Positions 32,436 to 41,491 of a stretch of DNA of 64,000 nucleotides are shown in pieces. Under the pieces are notes generated by a model, which saw nothing but the letters and a program-made list of their open reading frames with translations, searched no databases and had not been told where the DNA came from. Source of the DNA: a virus. Position 1 is the first letter of the stretch, and each line of letters begins with the position of its first letter. Made by a program: the position numbers and the translations under genes. The stretch lies in the IMG/VR virus record IMGVR_UViG_3300008117_000018, positions 47,419-111,418 of that record. One strand, written 5' to 3'.

Positions 32436-33200
32436 TTATTTAAATTGTTTATCGTATAACTTTCTTTTCATTTCCATTACTTTACCGATATATCCATTTC
32501 TTCTAAGTAGTTTAAAAACTAAATTACCTAAAGAAAATTCCCCACTTTCAGAATCTAAACCACTTTGACGATAGTTTTTGATTTTTTTCCAAACTTTTTT
32601 TATCTTTGGCTCTAATTCGTCAAAGTCTTTACTCTTTGACTCTTCTTCAATATCATCTATTGACATTATAATATTTTTAGACTTTTCTTTTATCATTCTT
32701 TCATTGGGTTTGAAATCCATTTTGACTGGTTTTTTAACCCATTTATCATGTAGTAACGAATAAACACCACCCATTTTCCCGGTTTTGAGTTCATCTCTCA
32801 TAACATCGTCATCTTGAATACAAACCTCAACTTCATATCCTTTTATTTTGATATCATGTTGTTCATTCCAAATCTTTTTAGCATAATCACATAGTTTTTC
32901 AACTAAGTCATAGTCTTCATCAACATCTTTAAATTTAATTGTTATATGTAAATCATAATCAGAATATTTCTCGGACCAGTTATAATTACAAAGAGAACCA
33001 CAAAGAATTATATCAATTACATCCGCTTTAATTTCAGTACCATCAAAAAAATCCTGACCAATTTGAAGTAATTGTTTTCTAACTTCGTTGTCTAATTCAA
33101 AATCATCCCATAATTTAGTAGGTAAATTGTCTTGCAATCTAAATGACTTTATAGGTGTAAATGTTCCTCTTTTGAATTCAAAAAACTTTGTCAATTTCAT
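32436..33200 (-). CDS. Tagged nucleotidyltransferase (Pol-beta fold)
   Basis: 254 residues. MKLTKFFEFKRG is a tag-like start. DIILCGSLCNYNWSEKYSDYDLHI (about 63-86) is the full nucleotidyltransferase signature: G68-S69, then D81-x-D83. A third carboxylate follows in GYEVEVCIQ. Residues 150-254 form a Lys-rich helical domain. Related proteins occur in several large phages. It transfers a nucleotide to an unknown acceptor (protein, RNA or small molecule). It heads a three-gene operon with TTAATATATA five bases from the ATG. Confidence 0.8.
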   Translation of the reverse strand: MKLTKFFEFKRGTFTPIKSFRLQDNLPTKLWDDFELDNEVRKQLLQIGQDFFDGTEIKADVIDIILCGSLCNYNWSEKYSDYDLHITIKFKDVDEDYDLVEKLCDYAKKIWNEQHDIKIKGYEVEVCIQDDDVMRDELKTGKMGGVYSLLHDKWVKKPVKMDFKPNERMIKEKSKNIIMSIDDIEEESKSKDFDELEPKIKKVWKKIKNYRQSGLDSESGEFSLGNLVFKLLRRNGYIGKVMEMKRKLYDKQFK

Positions 33201-33205
33201 ACCAG

Positions 33206-33215
33206 TATATATTAA
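33206..33215 (-). promoter_or_regulatory. TTAATATATA element, short-distance class
   Basis: Exact 10-mer on the minus strand, five bases before the nucleotidyltransferase ATG; would drive the three-gene operon ending at 31085. Confidence 0.57.
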
Positions 33216-33248
33216 ATTAGGAAAACTTAATTTGATAATCTAAATATA

Positions 33249-34910
33249 ATGATTATGAAAAAAATTCTAATTATCGCGCCGCACTTATCAACAGGTGGAT
33301 TACCTCAATTTCTATTAGAAAAAATTCAGATTCTAATAGAAAATTATAAAGTCTTTCTAATAGAATGGTCAAATATAACTGGTGGAGTATTTGTAGTTCA
33401 AAGAAATAAAATCTCTAAATTACTCGGAAATGACTTTTATACTTTAGGTGAAGATAAAAAAATGGTATTAAAAATAATAGACGAATTGAAACCGAATGTT
33501 GTTCATTTTGAGGAGTTTTCCGAAACATTTATTGACTTTGAAATATTACATAGTATTTATCAAAATAAAAATTATTTTATAACCGAAACCACACACGGTA
33601 CATCTTTCAATATTAATGATAAAAAATTCATTCCTGATAAAATAATGTTTGTCTCAAAGGGTAATTTTAATCAATACAGAACAATTACTCAAGATTGTGA
33701 TGTGATAGAATTTCCTGAAAAAAATAAAAAAAGAGTTGAAAACTTAGAAAAATTAGGTTTAGACCCAAGTTACAAACATATTTTAAATGTAGGCCTTTTT
33801 ACCAGTGGTAAAAATCAAGGTGAAATATTTGATTATGCCAGAAAACTAACAGATTATAAAATTAAGTTTCACTTTATAGGAAACCAAGCTGGTAATTTTC
33901 AAGATTATTGGAAACCAATAATGGATAACAAACCAGATAATTGTATAGTATGGGGTGAAAAGGAAAATGTTAAGGATTTCTATGATTCTATGGATCTATT
34001 TCTATTTACATCAATTTGGGAAAATAGACCTCTGTCTGTTTTAGAAGCAATAAATAGCGACATGAAAGTTTTAATGTATAACTTAACTAATTATGCAAAT
34101 GACTTTGCCAGATTTAATAATGTTTCTTTTTTAACATCTGACTTTGATTCTAATATAAATTTAATATTAGAGAATCTTTCTATTCAAAAATCAAATAAAC
34201 AAAATAAAAACTCTGTTAAAATTGATACAAATTTTAATCAAAACTCATTAAAAAATACAAATAGAATTTCAACATATCATATACTAACCGATATTGACAC
34301 AGAAAGAGAAATAAGGTCTATTGCCGACCTATCTAAACTAGAAGATTTTGATTTCTCTTACAATACAATAATTAGTAAAAGATGGACAGAACTTCCACCA
34401 AAAGAAACTTGTGCCTTTCCAGACATAGTTGCTATGGAACCAGGTGGTAAATTGACACCCGCACACTATGGTTGTTATTTAGGACACAGAAAAGCTTTTG
34501 AAACAGGCTACATAGATAATCCAGAGTATATGATTATATTTGAATGTGATTGCATCTTAGACACTACACATGAAGAGTTTGTAAAAAAAGTAAATGAAGC
34601 TATTGAAATAGTCGAAAAGAATGACCTGTTTATGTTTTCTTTTGGTTTTCACAATAACCAATCAATTTTATCAAAAGAGGAAAAATATTATAAAGTTTAC
34701 GAATTTATAGGTGCACATGCTTATTTAATTCCTAGAAAATCTTATAAAACAATTTACGATACTTATCAGAACGAAAAATGGAATGTTGCGGATTTATTTA
34801 TGGGAAACAACTTCAGAAATTTTGTTCATGGAATTTTTCCAAAACCAATTACCAAACAAGCTGGTGGTATATCAATATTAGAAAATTTAGCAAATGAGGA
34901 CAGATATTAA
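33249..34910 (+). CDS. Two-domain glycosyltransferase, GT4 + GT25-like fusion
   Basis: 553 residues. Residues 1-305: GT-B fold of family GT4, with the N-terminal ILIIAPHLSTGGLPQFLLE, HILNVGLFTSGKNQGEIFDYA, and the sugar-nucleotide site DLFLFTSIWENRPLSVLEAI. Residues about 335-553: GT25/LPS-type domain with STYHILTDIDTEREIRS, MEPGGKLTPAHYGCYLGHRKAFE and MIIFECDCILD (an E-x-D-type site). The joint suggests two successive sugar transfers by one enzyme. The start may be ATG 33255 (MKKILII). It overlaps the next gene by 17 bases. Confidence 0.85.
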   Translation: MIMKKILIIAPHLSTGGLPQFLLEKIQILIENYKVFLIEWSNITGGVFVVQRNKISKLLGNDFYTLGEDKKMVLKIIDELKPNVVHFEEFSETFIDFEILHSIYQNKNYFITETTHGTSFNINDKKFIPDKIMFVSKGNFNQYRTITQDCDVIEFPEKNKKRVENLEKLGLDPSYKHILNVGLFTSGKNQGEIFDYARKLTDYKIKFHFIGNQAGNFQDYWKPIMDNKPDNCIVWGEKENVKDFYDSMDLFLFTSIWENRPLSVLEAINSDMKVLMYNLTNYANDFARFNNVSFLTSDFDSNINLILENLSIQKSNKQNKNSVKIDTNFNQNSLKNTNRISTYHILTDIDTEREIRSIADLSKLEDFDFSYNTIISKRWTELPPKETCAFPDIVAMEPGGKLTPAHYGCYLGHRKAFETGYIDNPEYMIIFECDCILDTTHEEFVKKVNEAIEIVEKNDLFMFSFGFHNNQSILSKEEKYYKVYEFIGAHAYLIPRKSYKTIYDTYQNEKWNVADLFMGNNFRNFVHGIFPKPITKQAGGISILENLANEDRY

Positions 34911-36480
34911 ACACGGATTTATTGTAACTTACTTTAGAAGTTCAGACGAATCAGAAAAATTACTTTCTGATATGATCGAAGTATTAAGTAAAGAAAATTT
35001 CTATTTAGTATTAGCAGCACATAGCTTAGTACCAGTTGAGATACAACAAAAATGTGACTTTTTTATTTATGAGTCTCTAAACATCTCAGATGATAGAAAA
35101 TATTCACACGGTGTTGCAGAAAGCTCTCTAATTGAAATGTCACTAAATCACCTAAAATATCAAAATATTGAGTGGACATTTAAAACCTGTTATGATATCA
35201 TATTAAATGATGTTTCAGTATTTTCTAAAGTTACTAATAATTACAAATTTCCATTTGTAACATGTAATTGGGGCGATCATTTTATATGCACCCATACTTT
35301 TTTTGCAAACGTAGATTTTATACTCAATAATATCAATTTCTACAAAACAGTAGAAGAAATGTTCCAAAACAGCAATGTATTAGAATTGTGCTGGCAAAAT
35401 GATATTTTAAATAAAAACTTAAAAGACCAACTCTATATCTACGAAAGTAAAGCAGAGTTATTTGGTAATTCAAATATAATAGATGTAGTTGGTTTCAACT
35501 ATCACAATGTTGAATTCTGGTACGAAGAACAAGAAAATAAATTTTATGTAAAAAATAATGGAGTTGATTATTCAGCAGAACTTAGAATCTTTGATTACTA
35601 CAGCGATACTTGTTTGTATGTAAATAAAGATTTTAATCAACCAAAAGGAGCTGTCCATTGGATAGTATCACCAGTGACAGATTATTTAAAATTTTCTAAA
35701 AACGGATATTATTTAGAGATTTATTTAGAAAATAAAACTATAACAAAAAATATCTTAATAAAAGATTTTAGACTAAAAGATCCTAACTCAAAAAAATTTA
35801 AAAGAATCAAAAGAAAAGAAGTCAAATTTAATGAATATTGTGATTTTACAAATTTTGACCTTTATTCAGAATTTGGGATAGATATTAAAAAAATTAATAA
35901 TTATGTAGACATCGGTGCTTGCTATGGTCTTTCTATTTTACCTTTTTTAGAAAATAATTGTAAAATATACATGATTGAACCCGATACAAATAATTTAGAT
36001 ATTCTAAAAGATATATGGAGTAACTCAAATAATATAAAAATAATAGATAAAGCAATATCAGACACAAATGGAGTAATAAATTTCTACATAGAAGAAAATT
36101 TGAGTGTTGTATCTAGCATTTTTGAAAAAAATGCCTTAGGTAACGAAAATGGTAGAAAATCTATCGAGATAGAATCCATAACACCAAACAATTTAATAGA
36201 AAATTACATAGATGAATCTGAGATTGACCTTATGAAAGTTGACATTGAAGGAGCAGAGTATCAATTTTTTGAAAATATCACAAAAGAAAACTTATCTAAA
36301 GTTAAAAGATTTATTATTGAGTTTCATAATAACGAAGACTTTAGAGTGATGAATATATTAAAAACACTAGCTAAAAACGGATTTAGATATAAATTATCCA
36401 AATGGCAAAATTGGGATGATGATTTTATCATTTCAAATAAAATGGGTATAATTTACGCAGAAAAAACTAATAAATTATGA
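34894..36480 (+). CDS. Two-domain protein with C-terminal FkbM methyltransferase
   Basis: 528 residues. Residues 1-200 resemble a glycosyltransferase-associated domain (HGFIVTYFRSSDESEKLL; FKTCYDIILND). A beta-rich linker follows (200-310). Residues about 325-525 are an FkbM-type SAM-dependent methyltransferase: YVDIGACYGLSILPFLE (SAM loop), IYMIEPDTNN, IIDKAISDTNGVINFY and LMKVDIEGAEYQFFENI. FkbM enzymes O-methylate sugars. Overlaps with both neighbours show one transcription unit with the two glycosyltransferase fusions. Confidence 0.85.
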   Translation: MRTDIKHGFIVTYFRSSDESEKLLSDMIEVLSKENFYLVLAAHSLVPVEIQQKCDFFIYESLNISDDRKYSHGVAESSLIEMSLNHLKYQNIEWTFKTCYDIILNDVSVFSKVTNNYKFPFVTCNWGDHFICTHTFFANVDFILNNINFYKTVEEMFQNSNVLELCWQNDILNKNLKDQLYIYESKAELFGNSNIIDVVGFNYHNVEFWYEEQENKFYVKNNGVDYSAELRIFDYYSDTCLYVNKDFNQPKGAVHWIVSPVTDYLKFSKNGYYLEIYLENKTITKNILIKDFRLKDPNSKKFKRIKRKEVKFNEYCDFTNFDLYSEFGIDIKKINNYVDIGACYGLSILPFLENNCKIYMIEPDTNNLDILKDIWSNSNNIKIIDKAISDTNGVINFYIEENLSVVSSIFEKNALGNENGRKSIEIESITPNNLIENYIDESEIDLMKVDIEGAEYQFFENITKENLSKVKRFIIEFHNNEDFRVMNILKTLAKNGFRYKLSKWQNWDDDFIISNKMGIIYAEKTNKL

Positions 36481-38753
36481 TTAAAACAAAAGTTAAAATA
36501 GATTTTCAGGGCTCTGATGTAGTCGAAGTCACAAACATGACCGATATAAGATTAGAAAATTGTTTATTAGATATAAAGAACATTCTTTACGGAACAATAT
36601 GTTATCAAACATTCGATTTATCACCAAACGAAACTATAACATTTCAATTATCAAAAGATAATTTTTATGAAGAGTGGAAGGATGAAAAATTTAATGTTAA
36701 ATTTTATTCAAACCATAAGTTGATTATTGAAAAAAGTTATAATGATAAATCAAAATGTTTTGTGATTTTAACAAATGATAAGTTTGAAAAATTAGCTGAA
36801 CAATTAATCATAGGATTAGTTAAATATACCGATATTGATATTTTACATTATAACATCGGTTATAAATCTACACTAAACTATCCAAATCTAAAAAATATAG
36901 AATTTGGAATTGGTGAAGACACAAATGATCCTCACTACATGCAGTTTTCAAAAGCTCCTGTGTTTTTAGATGTGATTGAGAAAGGTTATAAAAATTGCAT
37001 ATTTTTAGATGTTGATATACAAGTGAGACCAAATATCTATAAAATGTTCGAATTATTGAGTGAAATAGAAGATGGTCCGATTTTTCAAAAAGGCGCACAT
37101 GATTACACTTTAGTTGGTAAAGAATATGTTCCAGGCCCATTGGTTCAAAATTTGTTAGAGCTTCCTAATCAAAAATACCCACATGGGATAACCAATGTAG
37201 TTCTTTTTACAAATAATCACAAGAATTTATTTCAACAATGGAAGGATGTATGCTTTTCCAAAGAGATAAAAGAAATAAAAAAAGTAGAGTTCCTACATGA
37301 TGAATTGTTGTTAAATGGATTGATGTGGAAAAATAACATCAAGCCAAAATATTATTGGTTTGGTTTGAATATTGACTCAATTGAAGATGTTAAATTTTTC
37401 TATAACTATAATAATAATACATTCAATGATCGTGTCGATTTAAATGACTACGGTATAGGTCATCCTTTTCAATCCTTTATACCTTTTGATAAAGAACAAA
37501 TAATGTTCTTTCATTGTATAAAAGATCCAAATGTTGCAAAAAAAATAAATGATTATGTATCTGAAAGAGAATATGGTAGTTTCTCCGATAGAATTTCATC
37601 ATTCTATAAAGACATAAAATTTACCGAAAATAGAATATTAGAAAAAACAAATATTCAAATAATATCACACTACATAGATGGACCATACGTTGAAATTTTA
37701 TGTAATGAAAAAAGAAACTTTATTGTAAATTTCTTTGACGGAAAAATGAAATTAATACATCGTTCAGAAATCACTAGTAATATGTGGACAAGAGCAAATA
37801 AAAGATATTATGATGATTATACCGTTCAAATAATAGAAAACGGAGAGGTTATTTTTGAAGAACAAATTAATTTAGAAAATAAAAGAGTTTTGATAACAAT
37901 AGAATCTTCATCACTTGGAGATTCTCTAGCATGGATGCCATACGCTGAGGAATTTAGAAAAAAACATAATTGTGAGGTCATATTATCAACATTCAATAAT
38001 GAAGTTTTTGAACAAAACTATCCAAATTTAATTTTCTCAAAACCAGGTGAAGTTGTTCACAATCTACACGCATTATATAGGATTGGCTGGTATTACGACG
38101 CTTCAATGGAAGTAGACTATTCAAGAGTTCCAAATAACTTTAGAATGCAACCTATGCAAAAAACTGCCTCTGATATTTTAGGTTTAGAGTATAAGGAAGT
38201 TATGCCATTACTCACATTACCCAATGTAGAAAAGAAAAGAAAAGTAGGTATTGCAATACATGCAACAGCACAAGCTAAATATTGGAACAATCCAACTGGT
38301 TGGCAAGAGGTTGTAGATTATCTAAATAGTTTGAACTATGAAGTAATGTTATACTCACGAGAAGGAGATGGCTATATGGGAAATTATCATCCATCTGGTA
38401 TAACTAAATATCCAGGCGGAACGTTACAAGATGTTATAAATGATTTAGCAACTTGTGAATTCTTCATAGGCATAGGTTCAGGTCTCAGTTGGTTATCTTG
38501 GGCTACAAAATTACCAACCATTATTGTGTCTGGATTTAGTTACGATTATACTGAAACAATTTCAAATACGTGGAGAGTAATAAATAAAAAGACTTGCACA
38601 GGTTGCTTTAATACTCATAGATTGGATCCAGGAGATTGGAATTGGTGTCCTATATTTAAAGGAACTGAAAAACATTTTGAGTGTAGTAAGGAAATAAGTA
38701 GTCAAGTGGTAATAGATAAAATAAATGATGTTATAAATACTTTACGTAATTAA
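36477..38753 (+). CDS. GT-A glycosyltransferase fused to TibC-like heptosyltransferase
   Basis: 758 residues. Residues 90-330: GT-A domain with IFLDVDIQVRPN (DVD 178-180) and FLHDELLLNGLMW, GT8-like. Residues about 460-755: domain of the bacterial autotransporter heptosyltransferase (TibC/AAH) family, with ITIESSSLGDSLAWMPYAEEF, NNPTGWQEVVDYLNSLNYEV, DLATCEFFIGIGSGLSWLSWA and the Cys finger CTGCF ... WNWCP ... FECS that binds iron in TibC. TibC-type enzymes put heptose on Ser/Thr of secreted repeat proteins. Its ATG overlaps the previous stop (ATGA), and its end overlaps the convergent methyltransferase by 23 bases. Confidence 0.88.
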   Translation: MIKTKVKIDFQGSDVVEVTNMTDIRLENCLLDIKNILYGTICYQTFDLSPNETITFQLSKDNFYEEWKDEKFNVKFYSNHKLIIEKSYNDKSKCFVILTNDKFEKLAEQLIIGLVKYTDIDILHYNIGYKSTLNYPNLKNIEFGIGEDTNDPHYMQFSKAPVFLDVIEKGYKNCIFLDVDIQVRPNIYKMFELLSEIEDGPIFQKGAHDYTLVGKEYVPGPLVQNLLELPNQKYPHGITNVVLFTNNHKNLFQQWKDVCFSKEIKEIKKVEFLHDELLLNGLMWKNNIKPKYYWFGLNIDSIEDVKFFYNYNNNTFNDRVDLNDYGIGHPFQSFIPFDKEQIMFFHCIKDPNVAKKINDYVSEREYGSFSDRISSFYKDIKFTENRILEKTNIQIISHYIDGPYVEILCNEKRNFIVNFFDGKMKLIHRSEITSNMWTRANKRYYDDYTVQIIENGEVIFEEQINLENKRVLITIESSSLGDSLAWMPYAEEFRKKHNCEVILSTFNNEVFEQNYPNLIFSKPGEVVHNLHALYRIGWYYDASMEVDYSRVPNNFRMQPMQKTASDILGLEYKEVMPLLTLPNVEKKRKVGIAIHATAQAKYWNNPTGWQEVVDYLNSLNYEVMLYSREGDGYMGNYHPSGITKYPGGTLQDVINDLATCEFFIGIGSGLSWLSWATKLPTIIVSGFSYDYTETISNTWRVINKKTCTGCFNTHRLDPGDWNWCPIFKGTEKHFECSKEISSQVVIDKINDVINTLRN

Positions 38754-39297
38754 CATAACAATCTGAACTATTATGATAAGTATTGGTCGGAATGTCACAA
38801 GTAATATTCATAATATATTGATGTAATCTATCACCATATTTATATCGGTCTCTTCCTTTTGGATCAAAATAAGAAAAAACCCCATTTTTAGAAAGAGATC
38901 TATCAACAACTTTTTCTCTAAAAAATGAGATATTATCACAATCAGCATCATAGAATATACCATCATATTTATGTTGATTTATCTTCCAATATATTTTATA
39001 CCAATCACCATAAATCACTCTAACATTTTCCTTTGACTCTGACCATATTTTTAACTTCTCGTAGATTTGTGGATTTACTTCAACTATTGTATGTGATTGA
39101 ATTGAAAAACTTTGAACATAATTTGCAAAAATTCCCATGCCAAAACCTATTTCTAAAATATGACCACCATTCTGACAGACTACTTTTGAATGTTCAAACA
39201 TAAGCTCATTTTCCCAACTCATCATAACAAATGAATTAGGTTCATTTTCTAAATGAATTGAATCTTCACTAAATACAACATTTCTACCATTTGTCAT
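38731..39297 (-). CDS. SAM-dependent methyltransferase, class I
   Basis: 188 residues. GGHILEIGFGMGIFANYVQ (about 43-62) is the SAM-binding motif I; HTIVEVNPQIYEKL is motif post-I with acidic Glu; NVRVIYGDWYKIYW and YDGIFYDADCDN are motifs II/III. The layout resembles the guanidinoacetate/arginine methyltransferase branch. Substrate unknown. It overlaps the 39294-39602 gene (ATGA) and converges on the heptosyltransferase fusion. Confidence 0.82.
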   Translation of the reverse strand: MTNGRNVVFSEDSIHLENEPNSFVMMSWENELMFEHSKVVCQNGGHILEIGFGMGIFANYVQSFSIQSHTIVEVNPQIYEKLKIWSESKENVRVIYGDWYKIYWKINQHKYDGIFYDADCDNISFFREKVVDRSLSKNGVFSYFDPKGRDRYKYGDRLHQYIMNITCDIPTNTYHNSSDCYVNYVKYL

Positions 39298-39602
39298 ATT
39301 ACCTCACATATATATCCCATACTTTCATATCTCTGAACAGCATATGTGTAAACCGAATCCAATGATTGTATCTCATTAGTGGCGTCTATACTACATAAAA
39401 TATTACCATCATGTAAATCAGTGAATATTTTGATGCCTTGATGGTATTTTTCTTTTGAATAATATATCTCAATTTCAATTTCCATATTTCTACCATTTGA
39501 ATGTGCTTTAAATCCAACTCTAGCATAAACTGAATCAAGCTCAACATCTGTACCTAATATGTGAATTTTTCTTTTTTCTGTACTCTTTATTAATAAACCC
39601 AT
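39294..39602 (-). CDS. Hypothetical protein, 102 aa
   Basis: Beta-rich small protein: KIHILGTDVELDSVYARVGFKAHSNG, MEIEIEIYYSKEKYHQG, ending in a helix YTYAVQRYESMGYICEV. No signal peptide. It lies 12 bases downstream of the fibre gene at 39615 and is coupled to the methyltransferase. Small proteins at this position in fibre operons can be chaperones or accessory subunits, but I see no proof. Confidence 0.75.
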   Translation of the reverse strand: MGLLIKSTEKRKIHILGTDVELDSVYARVGFKAHSNGRNMEIEIEIYYSKEKYHQGIKIFTDLHDGNILCSIDATNEIQSLDSVYTYAVQRYESMGYICEVI

Positions 39603-39614
39603 AAAATCTTTTTT

Positions 39615-41477
39615 TTAAAAATACGTAGTTACTACAACAATCCCATCACCACCACGGCCACCAGCACCTGATACAACACCAACACCAACATTACTTGAAG
39701 CAGCACCACCACCACCTCCGCCTCCATATAGACCACCAGCGGATCCAGAACCGGCTGCAATATTACTAGAGCCTCCGCCTCCGCCTCCTTGACCAAACAA
39801 AGTTCCAGCAACTTGACTCAAAGCAAGACCACCACTTGCAGCAATAGGACCACCGTTTGTATCACCTGTAATAAATATTTGTCTTATGTTACCACCACTT
39901 CCACCAGATTGTAAAGCATTAGCCGAACTAATTGAGCCTCCGCCTCCGCCTCCGCTCGGTCCATATGGTATTTCAGCACCATCATCCGCAGTAGCAGCCG
40001 TATTCGATCTACCTCCATTAGCAGGGTTAGTTAGATAAGTATTACCAACACCTCCAATCGGTGGAAGTATACTTTTAGCAGAAGAGCCACCAAAACCGGC
40101 GCCTCCGCCTCCAGCAAAAGAAAAAGTTCCAAAAAGACTATTACCACCAGCCGAACCAGGTCTACCATTAGTTGAGTCAGTTGCTTGAGAACCACCTCCT
40201 GTACCAGATGTACCAACTGTAACCGAGACAGTAGATGGCAAATCTTGACCGATGAAATTAGTAACAGAAACACCACCACCTCCACCACCATCACCACCCA
40301 TTCTAGTAGAAGAAGCAGCACCTCTTCTACCAGAGCCACCTCCACCACCAGCACCAATAAGAATAACATTTACTAATTTAGCTCCATTTGGTTTAGTCCA
40401 AGTAGAATTTGAGGTATAAACTTGGACATTTGAAGCACTAACGTTTCCTTGACCCGACGTACCAGAAGTAGAACCTGACGTACCAGAAGTACCAGAGGTA
40501 GTTGCTTGACCTCTTGTTCCAGATGTACCTTCAGAAGCTTGAGTACCAGATGTACCAAATGTTCCACTCGTTCCACTTGTACCATTTGAACGACTTATTC
40601 CAGATGTACTAATACCACTTGTTCCAGATGTAGATGAGAGTGCAGAAAAGCCAACTATTGATGAACCACTTGTTCCAGCAGTAGAAACACCACCTGAACT
40701 TCCCGAGGTACCGGATGTTGAAACATCACCATTAGTACCAGATGTTCCTTTAGTACCGGAAGTAGCAACTTGACCCGTTGTTCCAGCAGTACCAGACTGA
40801 CCAGATGTACCATTAGTACCAGATGTACCCTGAGTACCAGATGTACCAGATTGACCAGATGTTCCAGCAGTTCCAGTTTGTACACCGGATGTACCGGATG
40901 TACCAGATTGAGTAGAAACAGCATTTGTAGTTATGTTACCTGATGTACCAGATGTCGTAAGAGAAGCATTTGCAGTTGAAATACCAAAATTACCAGATGT
41001 TCCGGATGTATTAGAGTTCCCGGATGTTCCGGATGTGTTAGATGTTCCTGATGTTCCTGATGTTGTTATTTGACCTCTTGTACCAGAGGTACTTGATAAA
41101 CCAGATGTTCCAGCAGTCGTTGATAAAGTATTATTAGTTGATATTCCAGAGAGACTACTGACTGAAGAAAAACCCTGTGTACCAGATGTTCCAGATGTTC
41201 CATTTGTACCAGATGTTCCAGATGTTCCATTTGTACCAGATGTTGCATTAAAAACAGCACCTGAGCTACCAGAAGTTGAATTCTGACCAGATTGACCAGA
41301 TTGACCATTTGTACCAGAAGTATTTGAAATACTACTATTTCCAGATGCACCGGATGACAAAGAATTTCCAGAAGTACCGCTGGTTTTAGAAGAACCATTT
41401 GTACCAGAAAGTCCATTTGTACCAGACGTTCCACTCTGTATTAAACCACTAACACTATTAATTTTAGATAACGACAT
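39615..41477 (-). CDS. Collagen-like fibre with polyglycine tip, copy 1
   Basis: 620 residues in two parts. Residues 1-350: GTSGTSG-type triplet repeats (G-T/x-S/x) likely to form a collagen-like triple helix. Residues about 353-620: a glycine-rich domain starting [31 protein letters not shown], then repeated poly-Gly tracts with hydrophobic spacers, as in S16-type adhesin tips that pack polyglycine helices and carry the receptor-binding loops. One of three tandem paralogues. TTAATATATA is four bases from the ATG. Ser/Thr content makes it a possible O-glycosylation target. Confidence 0.85.
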   Translation of the reverse strand: MSLSKINSVSGLIQSGTSGTNGLSGTNGSSKTSGTSGNSLSSGASGNSSISNTSGTNGQSGQSGQNSTSGSSGAVFNATSGTNGTSGTSGTNGTSGTSGTQGFSSVSSLSGISTNNTLSTTAGTSGLSSTSGTRGQITTSGTSGTSNTSGTSGNSNTSGTSGNFGISTANASLTTSGTSGNITTNAVSTQSGTSGTSGVQTGTAGTSGQSGTSGTQGTSGTNGTSGQSGTAGTTGQVATSGTKGTSGTNGDVSTSGTSGSSGGVSTAGTSGSSIVGFSALSSTSGTSGISTSGISRSNGTSGTSGTFGTSGTQASEGTSGTRGQATTSGTSGTSGSTSGTSGQGNVSASNVQVYTSNSTWTKPNGAKLVNVILIGAGGGGGSGRRGAASSTRMGGDGGGGGGVSVTNFIGQDLPSTVSVTVGTSGTGGGSQATDSTNGRPGSAGGNSLFGTFSFAGGGGAGFGGSSAKSILPPIGGVGNTYLTNPANGGRSNTAATADDGAEIPYGPSGGGGGGSISSANALQSGGSGGNIRQIFITGDTNGGPIAASGGLALSQVAGTLFGQGGGGGGSSNIAAGSGSAGGLYGGGGGGGAASSNVGVGVVSGAGGRGGDGIVVVTTYF

Positions 41478-41481
41478 AATT

Positions 41482-41491
41482 TATATATTAA
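41482..41491 (-). promoter_or_regulatory. TTAATATATA element, short-distance class
   Basis: Exact 10-mer on the minus strand, four bases before the ATG of fibre copy 1, inside a 10-base intergenic gap. Confidence 0.6.
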
